Part shown: piece after piece, positions 1-10,005 of the stretch
Numbering within the stretch: the first letter of the stretch is position 1
Layout: every line of letters begins with the position of its first letter
From: Betaproteobacteria bacterium Ga0074130
GTDB taxonomy: Bacteria > Pseudomonadota > Gammaproteobacteria > Burkholderiales > Rhodocyclaceae
Direction of reading: 5' to 3'
Length of the DNA stretch: 48,695 nucleotides
Assembly: GCA_001464495.1 (NCBI GenBank)
Contig: LNDZ01000011.1
Location: forward strand, 1 to 48,695
The notes under the pieces: model-generated
Databases searched by the model: none
Told to the model about the DNA's origin: nothing
The model's input: the letters and a program-made list of their open reading frames with translations, nothing else
Position numbers and translations under genes: made by a program

Positions 1-49
1 ACAAAGGCTTGACTACTCGTCTGTCCTAGTGCCACTTCGGCAGATCAGC

Positions 50-1390
50 TTAGTGCGAGTTCAAGTCGTCGAGATGGGCGACATTATCATGCTCACGTTG
101 ATTGGCTTCGTGACGCTTCTTGATCAAAATCATCAAGCCAGCGACGCAGAGGCCAAACAACATGATGATCCAGTAAATGTGCAGTTCTGCACGGATCAAC
201 AGTGCATAGATGGTCGTCATAATGAGAATCGATAGATTCTCGTTGAAGTTCTGTACAGCAATTGAGTGACCTGCACCCATCAGCACGTGCCCGCGATGTT
301 GCAGTAGCGCATTCATCGGCACGACGAAGAAACCTGACAGGCCACCGACAATAACAAGCAGCACGAAAGAAATGCCAAGTTTTAGATCGATCAGGACTTC
401 TACTTCTGAGCCGAACAAGATGATCTGTGACTGGAGAATGGTGAGTTCCGGGATCAATGGCACCAGCGTCATGATGATGATGCCAAAGCCCATGTAGATC
501 CCCAGCGGAATGACGCGAACTGATTTGCGCAGGGTAATCATCCTGGCTGCCATGATGGCGCCCACAGCAACACCAATGGCCACAACGCCTTGCAGCATGC
601 TTGCATGCGCAAGATCCATGTCGAGTGCGACACGTGCCCATTCGATCACAATGAATTGCAGCGTGGCACCAGCACCCCAGAACAGGGTTGTGACGGCCAG
701 TGAAATCTGCCCCAACTTGTCACGCCACAGTAGTTTTACGCAGTGGGTGAATTCATGAACCAGATACATCGGGTTCTTCTTGAGAGGCACATGATCCACA
801 CCCGTATCCGGGATGTAGAGATTTAAGGCAGAAGCAATCATGTACAACACACCGATGATGAGTAGATTCATCTCGGCTGTGCTATCGATGCCCGTATCAA
901 TCAACGGGAAGTTGAATCCAAGTAGGGCTTGGGCAAAGTCAGGCTTGATCAGCATACCGCCGACCACGGTGCCAAGAATGATGGCGCTAACGGTAAGCCC
1001 TTCAATCCAGCCATTGGCAACCACTAGCAAGCGGTGCGGCAGATATTCGGTGAGGATGCCGTATTTGGCGGGGGAGTAAGCCGCTGCGCCAAGCCCAACA
1101 ACAGCGTAGGCGACGAGAGGATGAACGTCGAGGAACATCAGCAGGCAGCCGCCAATCTTAATGGTGTTGCTGATTAGCATGACCCGCCACTTGGGCATAG
1201 AGTCGGCAAATGCGCCCACAAATGCTGCTAAGGCGACGTAGGAAACGGTAAAAAAGGTTTTCAACAGCGGCGCATAGCTGTCCGGTGCCTGCATGTCCCG
1301 CAGCATGGCAATGGCAACAATGAGCAATGCGTTGTCGGCCAGCGCGGAAAAAAACTGCGCGGCCATGATGATGTAAAAGCCGAGGTTCAT
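50..1390 (-). CDS. lplT: Lysophospholipid transporter LplT (MFS)
   Basis: Inner-membrane major facilitator protein expected to flip lysophospholipids into the cytoplasm for re-acylation. The frame can be opened to 1576, but the extra 62 residues are hydrophilic and charged. The LplT-like sequence starts at MNLGFYIIMAAQFFSALADN, so the ATG at 1388-1390 is preferred (446 aa). No clear Shine-Dalgarno precedes it, and a TATAA-like stretch lies about 10 bases upstream, so a very short leader is possible. The protein is almost wholly hydrophobic with about 12 membrane segments. Its early motif AAYSPAKYGILTEYLP is typical of the family. It is divergent from the LysR gene, with about 210 bp between them for both promoters. 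No acyltransferase (aas) gene is adjacent in the window. Function is by family; the exact start is less certain. Confidence 0.85.
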   Translation of the reverse strand: MNLGFYIIMAAQFFSALADNALLIVAIAMLRDMQAPDSYAPLLKTFFTVSYVALAAFVGAFADSMPKWRVMLISNTIKIGGCLLMFLDVHPLVAYAVVGLGAAAYSPAKYGILTEYLPHRLLVVANGWIEGLTVSAIILGTVVGGMLIKPDFAQALLGFNFPLIDTGIDSTAEMNLLIIGVLYMIASALNLYIPDTGVDHVPLKKNPMYLVHEFTHCVKLLWRDKLGQISLAVTTLFWGAGATLQFIVIEWARVALDMDLAHASMLQGVVAIGVAVGAIMAARMITLRKSVRVIPLGIYMGFGIIIMTLVPLIPELTILQSQIILFGSEVEVLIDLKLGISFVLLVIVGGLSGFFVVPMNALLQHRGHVLMGAGHSIAVQNFNENLSILIMTTIYALLIRAELHIYWIIMLFGLCVAGLMILIKKRHEANQREHDNVAHLDDLNSH

Positions 1391-1600
1391 TATGCGGAAT
1401 TTATAACACGAAAATCTTTCTTTATCCCCATTCTTGTAGTCGTCTTTTGTTGGCAACTGCTTATATATTGATGAAAATTGGGGTTCCCTTGTCGATCCCC
1501 ATGTTTGTTTGTGGATGGCGGGGAAGTGCTTACGACATCTATCGCGCTCATCGAAAATGTGATTGAATAGGCCCATAAAATCTATTCAAGGAGTCGATTG

Positions 1601-2518
1601 ATGGCTGACCGGAGATTGCAGGTCTTTCATGCGGTAGCGAAACAAATGTCGTTTACGCGTGCGGCTGAGGTGTTATTCATGACTCAGCCCGCGGTTACAT
1701 TCCAAATCAAGCAACTGGAAGAGCATTTCAATACGCGCCTGTTTGACCGTGGTCACGGCCGTATTTCCCTTACCCCTGCTGGTGAGCTGGTGCTGGAATA
1801 TGCTGAACGCATTTTGAGTCTGGCCGGTGAAATGGACCTGCGTGTCGCCGAAATGACAGGTGAGGTGCGTGGCTCCTTGCTGGTTGGCTCCAGCATGACG
1901 ATTGCAGAATTCATGCTGCCGCGCATTCTGGGCGAGTTCAAGTCCGCCTATCCGGAAGTACGTCAGCGTCTTGTCGTTGCCAACTCAGAAGCCATTCAGC
2001 AACGTGTATCTGAACATATGCTTGATATTGGTTTGATCGAGTCGCCCCCGCATCAAACTGGTCTTGATGTTGAGGTTTGCTCGGAGGATGAACTGCAGGT
2101 TGTCTGTAACCCGAACTTCCCTCTCGCGAAATTTAGTGAAATCACGCCACAACAACTCACTGAGTACCCTTACGTGTCGCGTGAAGTCGGCTCCGGCTCC
2201 CGTGAGTACACTGATAACTATCTGAAAGAACACGGTATTCAGCCTGATCAGATGAAGCTGGTCATGGAGCTGGGTGGGCCTGAAGCGTTGAACGGCGTGG
2301 TCGAAAGTGGTCTGGGTTTTGCCATTGCCTCACGTGCCTCTGTCGTCAAGGCACAGCGTCTGGGCGATCTCGTCACGGTGCCGCTCAAGCCCCGTCTAAT
2401 GCGTACGCTCTATATGGTGTACCCGAAGGAAAAATTCCGTTCGCGTCTAGTCACCACCTTCGTCGAGTTCGCTTCCAAGCGCATGCGCGAAAACGCTGCC
2501 AAGCTGGCTCAGGAATAA
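1601..2518 (+). CDS. LysR-family transcriptional regulator (CysB/YeiE-like)
   Basis: DNA-binding regulator of 305 aa. Residues about 1-60 form the winged helix-turn-helix (SFTRAAEVLFMTQPAVTFQI, then LFDRG), and the rest is a periplasmic-binding-like effector domain. An AAGGAG Shine-Dalgarno at 1588-1593 sits 7 bases before the ATG at 1601. A TTG three bases earlier is less well spaced. It is divergent from lplT, so it may regulate that gene or itself. It is followed after 13 bases by alr, suggesting co-transcription with alr and radA. The effector cannot be told from sequence. The C-terminal domain, with VGSGSREYTD and ELGGPEALNGVVESGLG, resembles the YeiE/CysB branch rather than aromatic-degradation regulators. 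Confidence 0.88.
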   Translation: MADRRLQVFHAVAKQMSFTRAAEVLFMTQPAVTFQIKQLEEHFNTRLFDRGHGRISLTPAGELVLEYAERILSLAGEMDLRVAEMTGEVRGSLLVGSSMTIAEFMLPRILGEFKSAYPEVRQRLVVANSEAIQQRVSEHMLDIGLIESPPHQTGLDVEVCSEDELQVVCNPNFPLAKFSEITPQQLTEYPYVSREVGSGSREYTDNYLKEHGIQPDQMKLVMELGGPEALNGVVESGLGFAIASRASVVKAQRLGDLVTVPLKPRLMRTLYMVYPKEKFRSRLVTTFVEFASKRMRENAAKLAQE

Positions 2519-2531
2519 ACAGGCGAGCGAT

Positions 2532-3653
2532 TTGCCCCGTCCCACTTACGCAACACTTGATCTTGCTGCATTAGCGCACAACCATGCCCGGGTTCGTTCC
2601 CAGGCTGGGCGCGCGCGCATCTGGAGCGTCGTCAAGGCAAATGCCTACGGGCACGGGCTGCTGCGAGTCGCCCATACCCTGGCCCCACTGACCGATGGTT
2701 TTGCCTTGGTCGAGTTCGAGGGTGCCGCCGCCTTGCGCGAGGCGGGAATCCAACATCCCATCCTCATGCTGGAAGGTTGCTATGACACAAGCGACCTACA
2801 GCGTTGTGCCGAGTTGAGCCTCACTCCAGTGCTGCACGTCGTTGAACAGGTGCAGGCTCTGCTCGCCGCCAACCTTGCGCGCCCCTTGTCTGTGATGGTG
2901 AAGCTCAATACCGGCATGAATCGGCTGGGCTTTGCGCCCGCTGAACTGCCAAACATATTGCAGCAGTTGCAGGGGCATTCTGCGATTGCCAGCATCAATC
3001 TGATGACGCACTTTGCGGATGCCGATGGCCCCACCGGGATTGCCACGCCATTGCAGCGTTTCAAGACGCTGACGGATGGCTTGGGTTTGCCAGTCTCGCT
3101 GGCTAACTCGGCCACCATTTTGCGATATCCGGAAGCGCAGGGTGATTGGGTGCGTCCGGGCATCATGCTCTATGGCGCGTCGCCGTTTCCGGAGATCAGC
3201 GCTGCTGAACTCGACCTCAAGCCGGTGATGAGTCTGCACGGCCAACTGCTGACCGTCCGTGAATTGCAGCCCGGTGATACGGTCGGTTATGGCTGTGGTT
3301 TCGTTGCGCCTGAGCCGATGCGGATTGGCGTGGCGGCATGTGGTTATGCTGATGGCTACCCGCGTCATGCACCCACTGGCACGCCGATCGTTGTCGATGG
3401 CGTGCGGACGCGTACGCTGGGGCGTGTGTCGATGGACAAAATCTGTGTAGATTTAGCGCCTGTGCCGCAGGCACAGGTAGGCAGCCCGGTCCTGTTCTGG
3501 GGAACGGATGGCAAAGTGACACTGCCCGCAGATGAAGTGGCTGTCGCTGCTGGCACGATTGCGTATGAATTGTTCTGTGCCTTGACCGCCCGCGTGCCCG
3601 TCAAGGAAATTGGGATGGACGCAGGAATGGACGCAGGTAAGCACGGTGGCTAA
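2532..3653 (+). CDS. alr: Alanine racemase
   Basis: PLP-dependent racemase making D-alanine for peptidoglycan. The PLP lysine lies in VVKANAYGHG (about K35). The second catalytic region is CGYADGYPR near residue 270, and MLYGASPF and GRVSMDKICVDL are also present. The start is TTG at 2532 with a GGCGAG-like site upstream, and the first residues match normal Alr N-termini. At 373 aa the length is usual. The last 12 codons contain a perfect 12-bp tandem repeat (3615-3638) giving GMDAGMDAG, just before the overlapping radA start. The stop overlaps radA by 8 bases, so the two genes are probably translationally coupled. Confidence 0.95.
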   Translation: MPRPTYATLDLAALAHNHARVRSQAGRARIWSVVKANAYGHGLLRVAHTLAPLTDGFALVEFEGAAALREAGIQHPILMLEGCYDTSDLQRCAELSLTPVLHVVEQVQALLAANLARPLSVMVKLNTGMNRLGFAPAELPNILQQLQGHSAIASINLMTHFADADGPTGIATPLQRFKTLTDGLGLPVSLANSATILRYPEAQGDWVRPGIMLYGASPFPEISAAELDLKPVMSLHGQLLTVRELQPGDTVGYGCGFVAPEPMRIGVAACGYADGYPRHAPTGTPIVVDGVRTRTLGRVSMDKICVDLAPVPQAQVGSPVLFWGTDGKVTLPADEVAVAAGTIAYELFCALTARVPVKEIGMDAGMDAGKHGG

Positions 3654-5022
3654 GAGCAAGACGGTTTATAGCTGTACCGAATGTGGTGCGACTTCGCCCA
3701 AGTGGCAGGGGCAGTGTCCCGGTTGCGCGCAGTGGAACACCCTCGTCGAAACGGTTGCCGATACGGCACCTGCCAATAATCGTTTCGCTACTTCTTATTC
3801 CTCATTGGCGGGCAGCAGCAAGTTGCAGGAGCTCTCCGCGATCAAGCCGCGTGAAGAACCGCGTCAGGCAACCGGCATCGATGAGTTTGACCGCGTGCTG
3901 GGTGGCGGTTTGGTCGCCGGTGGTGTGGTGCTGATTGGCGGAGATCCGGGGATCGGTAAATCAACGCTGTTGCTGCAAGCATTGGCCTTACTCGCCGAGC
4001 GTGGGCAGAAGGTGTTGTATGTGTCCGGCGAAGAGTCGGGTGAGCAAGTCGCCCTGCGGGCCAGCCGACTACAGCTGCCCGTGAATGGGCTGCAGCTATT
4101 TGCTGAAATCAATCTCGAAAAAATTCTTGCCACGCTGGACGAAGAGCGTCCGGCTGTTGCCGTTATCGACTCGATTCAGACTTTGTGGTCGGAACAGTTG
4201 AGCTCTGCGCCGGGCTCCGTGGCACAAGTGCGCGAATGCTCCGCGCAACTGACACGCTTTGCCAAGCAGAGCGGCACCACCGTGATTCTGGTCGGTCATG
4301 TCACTAAGGACGGCTCACTCGCCGGCCCGCGTGTGCTTGAGCACATTGTCGATACTGTGCTGTATTTTGAAGGCGATACCAACTCGAGCTTCCGCTTGGT
4401 TCGCGCGTTCAAGAATCGCTTTGGTGCCGTCAATGAGCTTGGCGTTTTTGCCATGACAGACAAAGGGCTGCGCGGTGTATCCAATCCCTCTGCCCTGTTC
4501 CTGTCGCAGCACTCGCAGGAAGTTGCAGGCAGCTGTGTGCTCGTGACGCAAGAGGGCACGCGTCCCTTACTGGTGGAAATTCAGGCGCTGGTGGATGCGG
4601 CCCACACCCCCAGCCCGCGTCGTCTCTCTGTGGGCTTGGAGCAAAATCGGCTCGCCATGCTGCTGGCTGTGCTGCATCGGCATGCTGGTGTCGTGTGTTT
4701 TGATCAGGATGTATTCGTCAATGCTGTCGGCGGCGTAAAAATCGCTGAACCAGCCGCTGATCTGGCGGTCTTATTGGCGATTGTTTCTTCGCTGCGTAAC
4801 AAACCCTTGCCGCCCAAGTTGGTGGCGTTTGGTGAAGTAGGGCTGGCGGGTGAAATTCGTCCGGCACCCCGCGGGCAGGAGCGGTTGAAAGAGGCCGCCA
4901 AGCTGGGCTTCACGCATGCCATCATCCCCAAGGCCAATGCGCCCAAGCAGCCGGTTAAGGGCATTGAGGTGATTGCGCTGGAACGCATTGAGCAGGCGAT
5001 TGAGCATCTACGCAGTTTGTAA
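3646..5022 (+). CDS. radA: DNA repair protein RadA
   Basis: Branch-migration ATPase acting in homologous recombination and repair. Order of domains in the 458 aa: a C4 zinc finger (CTECG...CPGC) near residues 10-28; a RecA-like ATPase with Walker A GGDPGIGKST near residue 100; the RadA-specific KNRFG motif near residue 257; and a C-terminal Lon-protease-like domain with VGGVKIAEPAADLA. The GTG at 3646 is chosen because AKSKTVYSCTECG is the usual RadA N-terminus. The upstream in-frame TTG at 3610 would add residues encoded by the end of alr. AGG at 3635-3637 can act as ribosome binding site. The start lies inside alr. Confidence 0.95.
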   Translation: MAKSKTVYSCTECGATSPKWQGQCPGCAQWNTLVETVADTAPANNRFATSYSSLAGSSKLQELSAIKPREEPRQATGIDEFDRVLGGGLVAGGVVLIGGDPGIGKSTLLLQALALLAERGQKVLYVSGEESGEQVALRASRLQLPVNGLQLFAEINLEKILATLDEERPAVAVIDSIQTLWSEQLSSAPGSVAQVRECSAQLTRFAKQSGTTVILVGHVTKDGSLAGPRVLEHIVDTVLYFEGDTNSSFRLVRAFKNRFGAVNELGVFAMTDKGLRGVSNPSALFLSQHSQEVAGSCVLVTQEGTRPLLVEIQALVDAAHTPSPRRLSVGLEQNRLAMLLAVLHRHAGVVCFDQDVFVNAVGGVKIAEPAADLAVLLAIVSSLRNKPLPPKLVAFGEVGLAGEIRPAPRGQERLKEAAKLGFTHAIIPKANAPKQPVKGIEVIALERIEQAIEHLRSL

Positions 5023-5082
5023 TCACAGCTTTTCCACCTTGGCGTCTCTTCCCGAGCGGCAGGTCAAACCGGCAGGTTCTAT

Positions 5083-7569
5083 ATGAGTAGCATCACTTTG
5101 GCCTGGCGCATGCTGTGGCGCGATGCGCGCGCAGGCGAGCTGCGTCTACTCCTTGCCGCATTGATCATCGCGGTCGGGGCACTCACTGCTGTCGGCTTTT
5201 TCACGGACCGTGTCGCGCGAGCCCTAGCGCAGGAAGCCAATCAGTTGCTTGGTGCTGATTTGCTGTTGATCTCAGATCATCCATGGCAAGTCCGTATAGC
5301 CAATCAAGCTGTTGCTAACGGCCTGAAAGTCGCACAGACGCAAACCTTTCCCAGTATGGTCACGCGCGGTGACATTGCCCAGTTAGGCGAGATCAAAGCT
5401 GTCAGCGACGGCTATCCTCTACGCGGCACGCTCAAGATTGCGGCGGCGCCCAATGCGCCAGAACAAGTTGCCACTGGCATCCCAACCAAGGGCACTGTCT
5501 GGCTTGATGCACGTATGGCTTTTGCCTTAAACGTCAGCGTTGGCGATCGCATCCAGTTGGGGGAGCGTGAGTTTTCCGTGGCGGCCATTCTCATGATGGA
5601 GCCGGATCGCGGCATCAATTTCTTCACACTGGCACCGCGGCTGATGCTCAATCTTGACGATCTTGCCGCGACCAACCTGATTCAGAACGGTTCGCGCGTC
5701 ACCTATCGTTTGTTGCTCGCCGGTGAAGCAGGAGCACTGCTCGATTTTCGTCGTGTCATCGAGAAAGACCTCGGGCGTGGCGAGCGCATTGAGGACGCAC
5801 AGAACGCACGTCCTGAAATGCGTCAAGCGCTGGACCGGGCGCAAAAGTTTCTCGGACTTTCCGCCTTACTGACGGTGGTGCTTGCAGCGGTAGCGATTGC
5901 GCTTGCATCACGCCGTTACGTGCAGCGTCATCTCGACCCCTGTGCCGTGATGCGTTGTCTGGGCGCGCGGCAGGGGACATTGCTGCGTCTCTATCTGCTG
6001 CAGTTTGGCTTGCTTGCCTTCATTGGGGCGGGCTTGGGGTGCGTGCTGGGTTACCTCTCGCACTACGCCCTCTACAAGGCCTTGGCAGCACTGGTGCTGA
6101 CGCAGCTACCGGCACCCTCACTCTTGCCGGTCATTCAGGGCATGTCGGTCGGATTGTTACTGTTCGGATTTGCCGTACCGCCGCTGCTGCAACTGCAGCG
6201 TGTTCCGACCTTGCGCGTTTTACGCCGAGAACTGGGGGCACCCGGACGTGGTTTGCTTGTTGGCTACGTGCTGTGTGCGTTCACGCTGGCCGGGTTGATG
6301 CTTTGGATCGCTGGTGAGCTGAAGCTGGGGCTGTATGTGGTGGGTGGTTTTGCCATTGCGGTATTCGTGTTTTCGCTGCTGGCATGGTTGGCCCTCTCAG
6401 GCTTGGGGCGCTTGCGTAATCAGACTTGGTTGCTCGGCAGTGGCGCGCGTTATGCACTGGCCGGTGTGCAGCGTCACCGACGCAGTAATGTGATCCAGAT
6501 TGTTGCACTGGCACTTGGTTTCATGGCGATTCTGCTACTCACCGTAACGCGCGGCGAGCTGCTGGATGCCTGGCGTAAGGCCACACCGGCCGATGCCCCG
6601 AATCGTTTTGTCATCAATATCCAGCCTGATCAGGCGGCTGAGGTCGGCGCACGATTTGCGGCCGCCAATCTCAAGGCCGATCTGACGCCGATGGTGCGTG
6701 GCCGCTTGATGCGTGTGAATGGGCGTTCTGTGAGTGCGGCAGATTACTCCGAGGAGCGAGCTCAGCGACTGGTCGAGCGCGAGTTTAATTTGTCGTGGCG
6801 TGAGGATTTGCCTTTAGGTAATCGACTCACGCAAGGACAATGGTTTTTCCCTGGAAGTAAGGATGAAGCTTCGGTCGAGGATGGCTTGGCCAAGACGCTA
6901 CAACTTAAGCTGGGTGACAGTCTTGAGTTTGATATTGCGGGTGTCCCGGTTAATGTGCGCATCAGCAGTTTGCGTAAGCTGGATTGGGATTCCATGCGCG
7001 TGAATTTCTTTGTGCTCACGCCGCCCGGCGTACTCGATAGTCATCCACAAAGTTTGATCACCAGCTTTCACTTGCCGGATGGCCGTGATGATTTCATCGC
7101 TGCGCTGGTGCACCGCTTTCCGAATCTCACTGTCATTGATGTCGGTGCCATCCTCAAGCAATTGCGCTCGGTGATCGACCAGGTCGCGCAGGCCGTGCAG
7201 TTTGTTTTTCTGTTCACCCTCGCTGCTGGTGTAGTGGTGCTGTATGCGGCCTTGGTGAATGTGCTGGATGAGCGGCGCCAGGAGCTGGCGATCATGCGCG
7301 CCCTCGGCGCTCAGCAAGCCATGCTGCGTCAATCCTTGCAGGTCGAGTTTGCTGTCATTGGCGCGCTGGCCGGTTTGATTGCGTCCAGCGGCGCTTTGCT
7401 TGTCGGTCAGGTATTGGCGAGCAAAGTTTTCAATTTCACCCTGGCGACGGCGTGGTGGTTGCCCCTCATTGCAGCGATTGTGGGCGCTATTCTTGTTCCT
7501 CTGGCGGCTGTGCTGGCGTCACGCCAGTTGTTGTCTGCGCGCCCCCTAGAGGCTTTGCGTACAGTCTGA
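5083..7569 (+). CDS. FtsX-like ABC transporter permease (YbbP-type)
   Basis: Large 828-aa membrane permease of the MacB/FtsX superfamily. An N-terminal membrane helix (about 18-40) is followed by a long periplasmic domain, membrane clusters around 260-330 and 360-470, a second periplasmic domain (about 500-690), and three C-terminal helices ending in the usual VLASRQLLSARPLEALR tail. The FtsX signature before the last helices is ALVNVLDERRQELAIMRALG. Relatives work with a YbbA/LolD-like ATPase on hydrophobic substrates or lipoproteins. No ATPase gene is adjacent, although lolD lies about 18 kb away. It follows radA after 60 bases with no terminator visible. Substrate unknown. Confidence 0.85.
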   Translation: MSSITLAWRMLWRDARAGELRLLLAALIIAVGALTAVGFFTDRVARALAQEANQLLGADLLLISDHPWQVRIANQAVANGLKVAQTQTFPSMVTRGDIAQLGEIKAVSDGYPLRGTLKIAAAPNAPEQVATGIPTKGTVWLDARMAFALNVSVGDRIQLGEREFSVAAILMMEPDRGINFFTLAPRLMLNLDDLAATNLIQNGSRVTYRLLLAGEAGALLDFRRVIEKDLGRGERIEDAQNARPEMRQALDRAQKFLGLSALLTVVLAAVAIALASRRYVQRHLDPCAVMRCLGARQGTLLRLYLLQFGLLAFIGAGLGCVLGYLSHYALYKALAALVLTQLPAPSLLPVIQGMSVGLLLFGFAVPPLLQLQRVPTLRVLRRELGAPGRGLLVGYVLCAFTLAGLMLWIAGELKLGLYVVGGFAIAVFVFSLLAWLALSGLGRLRNQTWLLGSGARYALAGVQRHRRSNVIQIVALALGFMAILLLTVTRGELLDAWRKATPADAPNRFVINIQPDQAAEVGARFAAANLKADLTPMVRGRLMRVNGRSVSAADYSEERAQRLVEREFNLSWREDLPLGNRLTQGQWFFPGSKDEASVEDGLAKTLQLKLGDSLEFDIAGVPVNVRISSLRKLDWDSMRVNFFVLTPPGVLDSHPQSLITSFHLPDGRDDFIAALVHRFPNLTVIDVGAILKQLRSVIDQVAQAVQFVFLFTLAAGVVVLYAALVNVLDERRQELAIMRALGAQQAMLRQSLQVEFAVIGALAGLIASSGALLVGQVLASKVFNFTLATAWWLPLIAAIVGAILVPLAAVLASRQLLSARPLEALRTV

Positions 7570-7724
7570 TGGCTGAACAAATTTATGTTTACCAGAGTGA
7601 GGTATTTGCACGCATTTGGTGCGGCTCCTTGTTTGGGTGCGTTTTCGCGTTTCTATCAAACATGCATTGAGGAAGCTGCTTTGTATAGGCGTGTGATGTA
7701 AAACGGAAAAACTGAATCAGGGCA

Positions 7725-7741
7725 TTGGCATTGTCATTGCT
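7725..7741 (+). promoter_or_regulatory. Candidate sigma-54 promoter of the chemoreceptor gene
   Basis: TTGGCATTGTCATTGCT has GG at 7727-7728 and GC at 7739-7740, separated by exactly 10 bases, as in the -24/-12 consensus. The start codon at 7780 would follow a leader of about 30 bases. This is a pattern match only; no enhancer site was identified. Confidence 0.45.
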
Positions 7742-7779
7742 TAGTCTTGAACAACCCCTTGTATTGCAGAGAGATGACT

Positions 7780-9918
7780 ATGCTTAAAAGTACACAAATG
7801 GCACTGAGCTCTCAAGAACGCTCTTGGCTTCCTTGGTTAGGCCCTTTGGGCAAAATCTCAATGGGATGGTCATGCTTTCTTAACCGAGACCGATATTCGG
7901 TTGTTGAGTCCTCTTTTGAGAGCATTGCGGCAACGCGTGTTCGGCTGCTCAAAAACTGGGCTGACGAACGCTGGATGACGCTGGGCGCATTCAGCATTGA
8001 AGTGGCCCAGACGTTTCCGGACGTCAGGGCGTCTAGGCTAGAAGAAATCAAATCCCTGGCAGAAGATGTCTCCGAGATAGGTATCGTCGATCTGACAGGC
8101 AAAGTGATCGCATCCTCATCGGGTGCCCGCGTAGGCAAGTCCGATCTGCCATCCAAGGCACTTGCCGCGGGGTTCAAAGAACGTCTGCTGCACGGCCCCT
8201 ACCGTGACCCGGTCACATTGGCGCTGGGAAAAACTACGTCACGCTTCCACGATGAAGTGACCTTGATGTTCTATGAACCGATCAAGGTCCAAGGAAAAGT
8301 GGTGGGTGCGATCTATGCTCGTGTGCCGAACGATGTGATTGGCGACCTGATTCAACGTGAAGCAGGGCACATCTTTCAGGACTCTGGTGACAACTACCTC
8401 TTTATGGTGCGCTCGGCATTCGATTCGAGCATTGTGCCGGGGACTGCCTTATCGCGTTCGCGTTTCGAAGATACTGCATTCACCTTGGGCGATAACCTCA
8501 AAGATGGTGTGCGCACCGACTACGGCGTAGTCCGCGTGGAGCGTCATACTGAGCTGGAACTGGTCTTTACCGACCCCGCCACAGGTCAATTACACCCGGG
8601 CGTGCGCGAGACCATCAGAAATGGTCAGAATTTATTTGTCACTTATCCGGGGTATTCCGACTATCGGCATATTCCTGTGATTGGCAAAGGCGTCACATTC
8701 CAGATGCCGCATTGCCCGGACGTCTGGGGCATGATGTGTGAGGGCGACCTCGAAGAAGTCTATCGCTACCGCAGCATCAATTATCAGCAAATCCGTTTGT
8801 ATCTGGGTATCAACTTGCCGATTTGGTTGATCACTTCATTGATCGACATTCAGCTCGATCTGCCACACGCATGGGCGATGGCGATGAATCTCACGGCCTT
8901 GCTCATCGGGAGCGTGATCTTCTGTGTCTACGGTGCTCAGCCTTTACGCGCACGTATTCGTGAAACTACACGCGTCTTGAGAGGCATGGCTGAGGGTGAT
9001 GGCGACCTTACCCAACGCTTGCCGAAAAAGGCGATTGAAGACGAAGTGTCGTTCATGGGTAAATGGATGAACAGCTTCATCGATAACCTTGAGCAAATCG
9101 TTCGTCGAGTCATCATCACCTCCAAGGAAATTCAGGTCACTAATCGCGTGATGCTGACGACGGGTGACCGGAGCTCCACAGCTGTGAACCAGATGCTGGG
9201 GACGATTCAGGATGTGATGGGTGCGATTAATCAACAGATTGAAGAGGTCGCCCTGGCAAGTCGCAATGCGGAAGATATGCGGGCTGTGCTTGATCAAGTC
9301 TCTGCCACGGCCAAGACGCAATTTGATCTGGTGCAGGCACGCACTGGCGACATTCGTAGTTCGGTTGAGGCATCGTCGCAAACCATCCGCCAGCTCGAAG
9401 CCAGCACGATGGAAATTGGCCGCATCGTTACTGTCATTAAGGAGATTGCCGAGCAGACAAACTTGCTGGCACTTAATGCCGCAATTGAAGCCGCCCGTGC
9501 CGGTGAGCAGGGGCGCGGTTTCGCAGTGGTAGCGGATGAGGTTCGCAAGCTGGCTGAGCGCACCGCAGGCGCGACCAAGGAAATTCGCGAGATGATCGCG
9601 AACGTCCAAGGGCAAGCACAAGAAGCCGTTTCGCGGATGGAAAATGGCATGGGCCAAATGGAGGAGGGCTTGAAGCTAGCGGCTGAAGCAGCCTCTGACA
9701 AGGGCGAAATCCAGGAGATTACTGGTCGAATGTTCACGACCATTAATCAAATCGCTGATGGCGCCCATGCCCTGAACTCACACGTTAGCAGCATGACCGG
9801 CTCAGCAGACATTGCACGCAAGGCTTTGGATGATGCAAGCCGCAGCGCTGAACGTACCGGCTCTGGTGCGCAGAAGCTGGACAAGCTGGTGGCGCAGTTC
9901 AAGGTATCGGGTGTCTGA
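7780..9918 (+). CDS. Methyl-accepting chemotaxis protein with N-terminal cytoplasmic-looking sensor
   Basis: Chemoreceptor of 712 aa. GAGAG at 7769-7773 is 6 bases before the ATG at 7780; an ATG at 7774 leaves no space for a ribosome binding site. Residues about 45-330 form a sensor region with Cache/PAS-like stretches ([37 protein letters not shown]). No membrane helix lies before it. Two helices follow together at about 340-358 and 367-387, then HAMP, then a coiled-coil signalling domain with hairpin core [20 protein letters not shown] near 555-575. A sensor placed before a hairpin of two helices predicts a cytoplasmic sensor, an Aer-like layout. No C-terminal CheR-tether pentapeptide is seen. 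A sigma-54-like element and a strong terminator frame it as a single-gene unit. The signal sensed is unknown. Confidence 0.9.
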   Translation: MLKSTQMALSSQERSWLPWLGPLGKISMGWSCFLNRDRYSVVESSFESIAATRVRLLKNWADERWMTLGAFSIEVAQTFPDVRASRLEEIKSLAEDVSEIGIVDLTGKVIASSSGARVGKSDLPSKALAAGFKERLLHGPYRDPVTLALGKTTSRFHDEVTLMFYEPIKVQGKVVGAIYARVPNDVIGDLIQREAGHIFQDSGDNYLFMVRSAFDSSIVPGTALSRSRFEDTAFTLGDNLKDGVRTDYGVVRVERHTELELVFTDPATGQLHPGVRETIRNGQNLFVTYPGYSDYRHIPVIGKGVTFQMPHCPDVWGMMCEGDLEEVYRYRSINYQQIRLYLGINLPIWLITSLIDIQLDLPHAWAMAMNLTALLIGSVIFCVYGAQPLRARIRETTRVLRGMAEGDGDLTQRLPKKAIEDEVSFMGKWMNSFIDNLEQIVRRVIITSKEIQVTNRVMLTTGDRSSTAVNQMLGTIQDVMGAINQQIEEVALASRNAEDMRAVLDQVSATAKTQFDLVQARTGDIRSSVEASSQTIRQLEASTMEIGRIVTVIKEIAEQTNLLALNAAIEAARAGEQGRGFAVVADEVRKLAERTAGATKEIREMIANVQGQAQEAVSRMENGMGQMEEGLKLAAEAASDKGEIQEITGRMFTTINQIADGAHALNSHVSSMTGSADIARKALDDASRSAERTGSGAQKLDKLVAQFKVSGV

Positions 9919-9940
9919 CCAACTACGCTGTTAAGCCTAA

Positions 9941-9978
9941 AACAACAAAGGCCGCTGATGCGGCCTTTGTTGTTTTAT
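9941..9978. terminator. Bidirectional intrinsic terminator
   Basis: A 15-bp perfect stem (9941-9955 with 9960-9974) around a TGAT loop is A-rich on the left and T-rich on the right. It can end the chemoreceptor transcript on + and the moa operon on -. Confidence 0.9.
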
Positions 9979-10005
9979 AGGTAGCTCAATCCAAACTACG
10001 AGCGG

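Noticed and set aside
1391..1576. 62-residue N-terminal extension of LplT
   Set aside because: Hydrophilic, unlike the family; LplT similarity starts at 1390.
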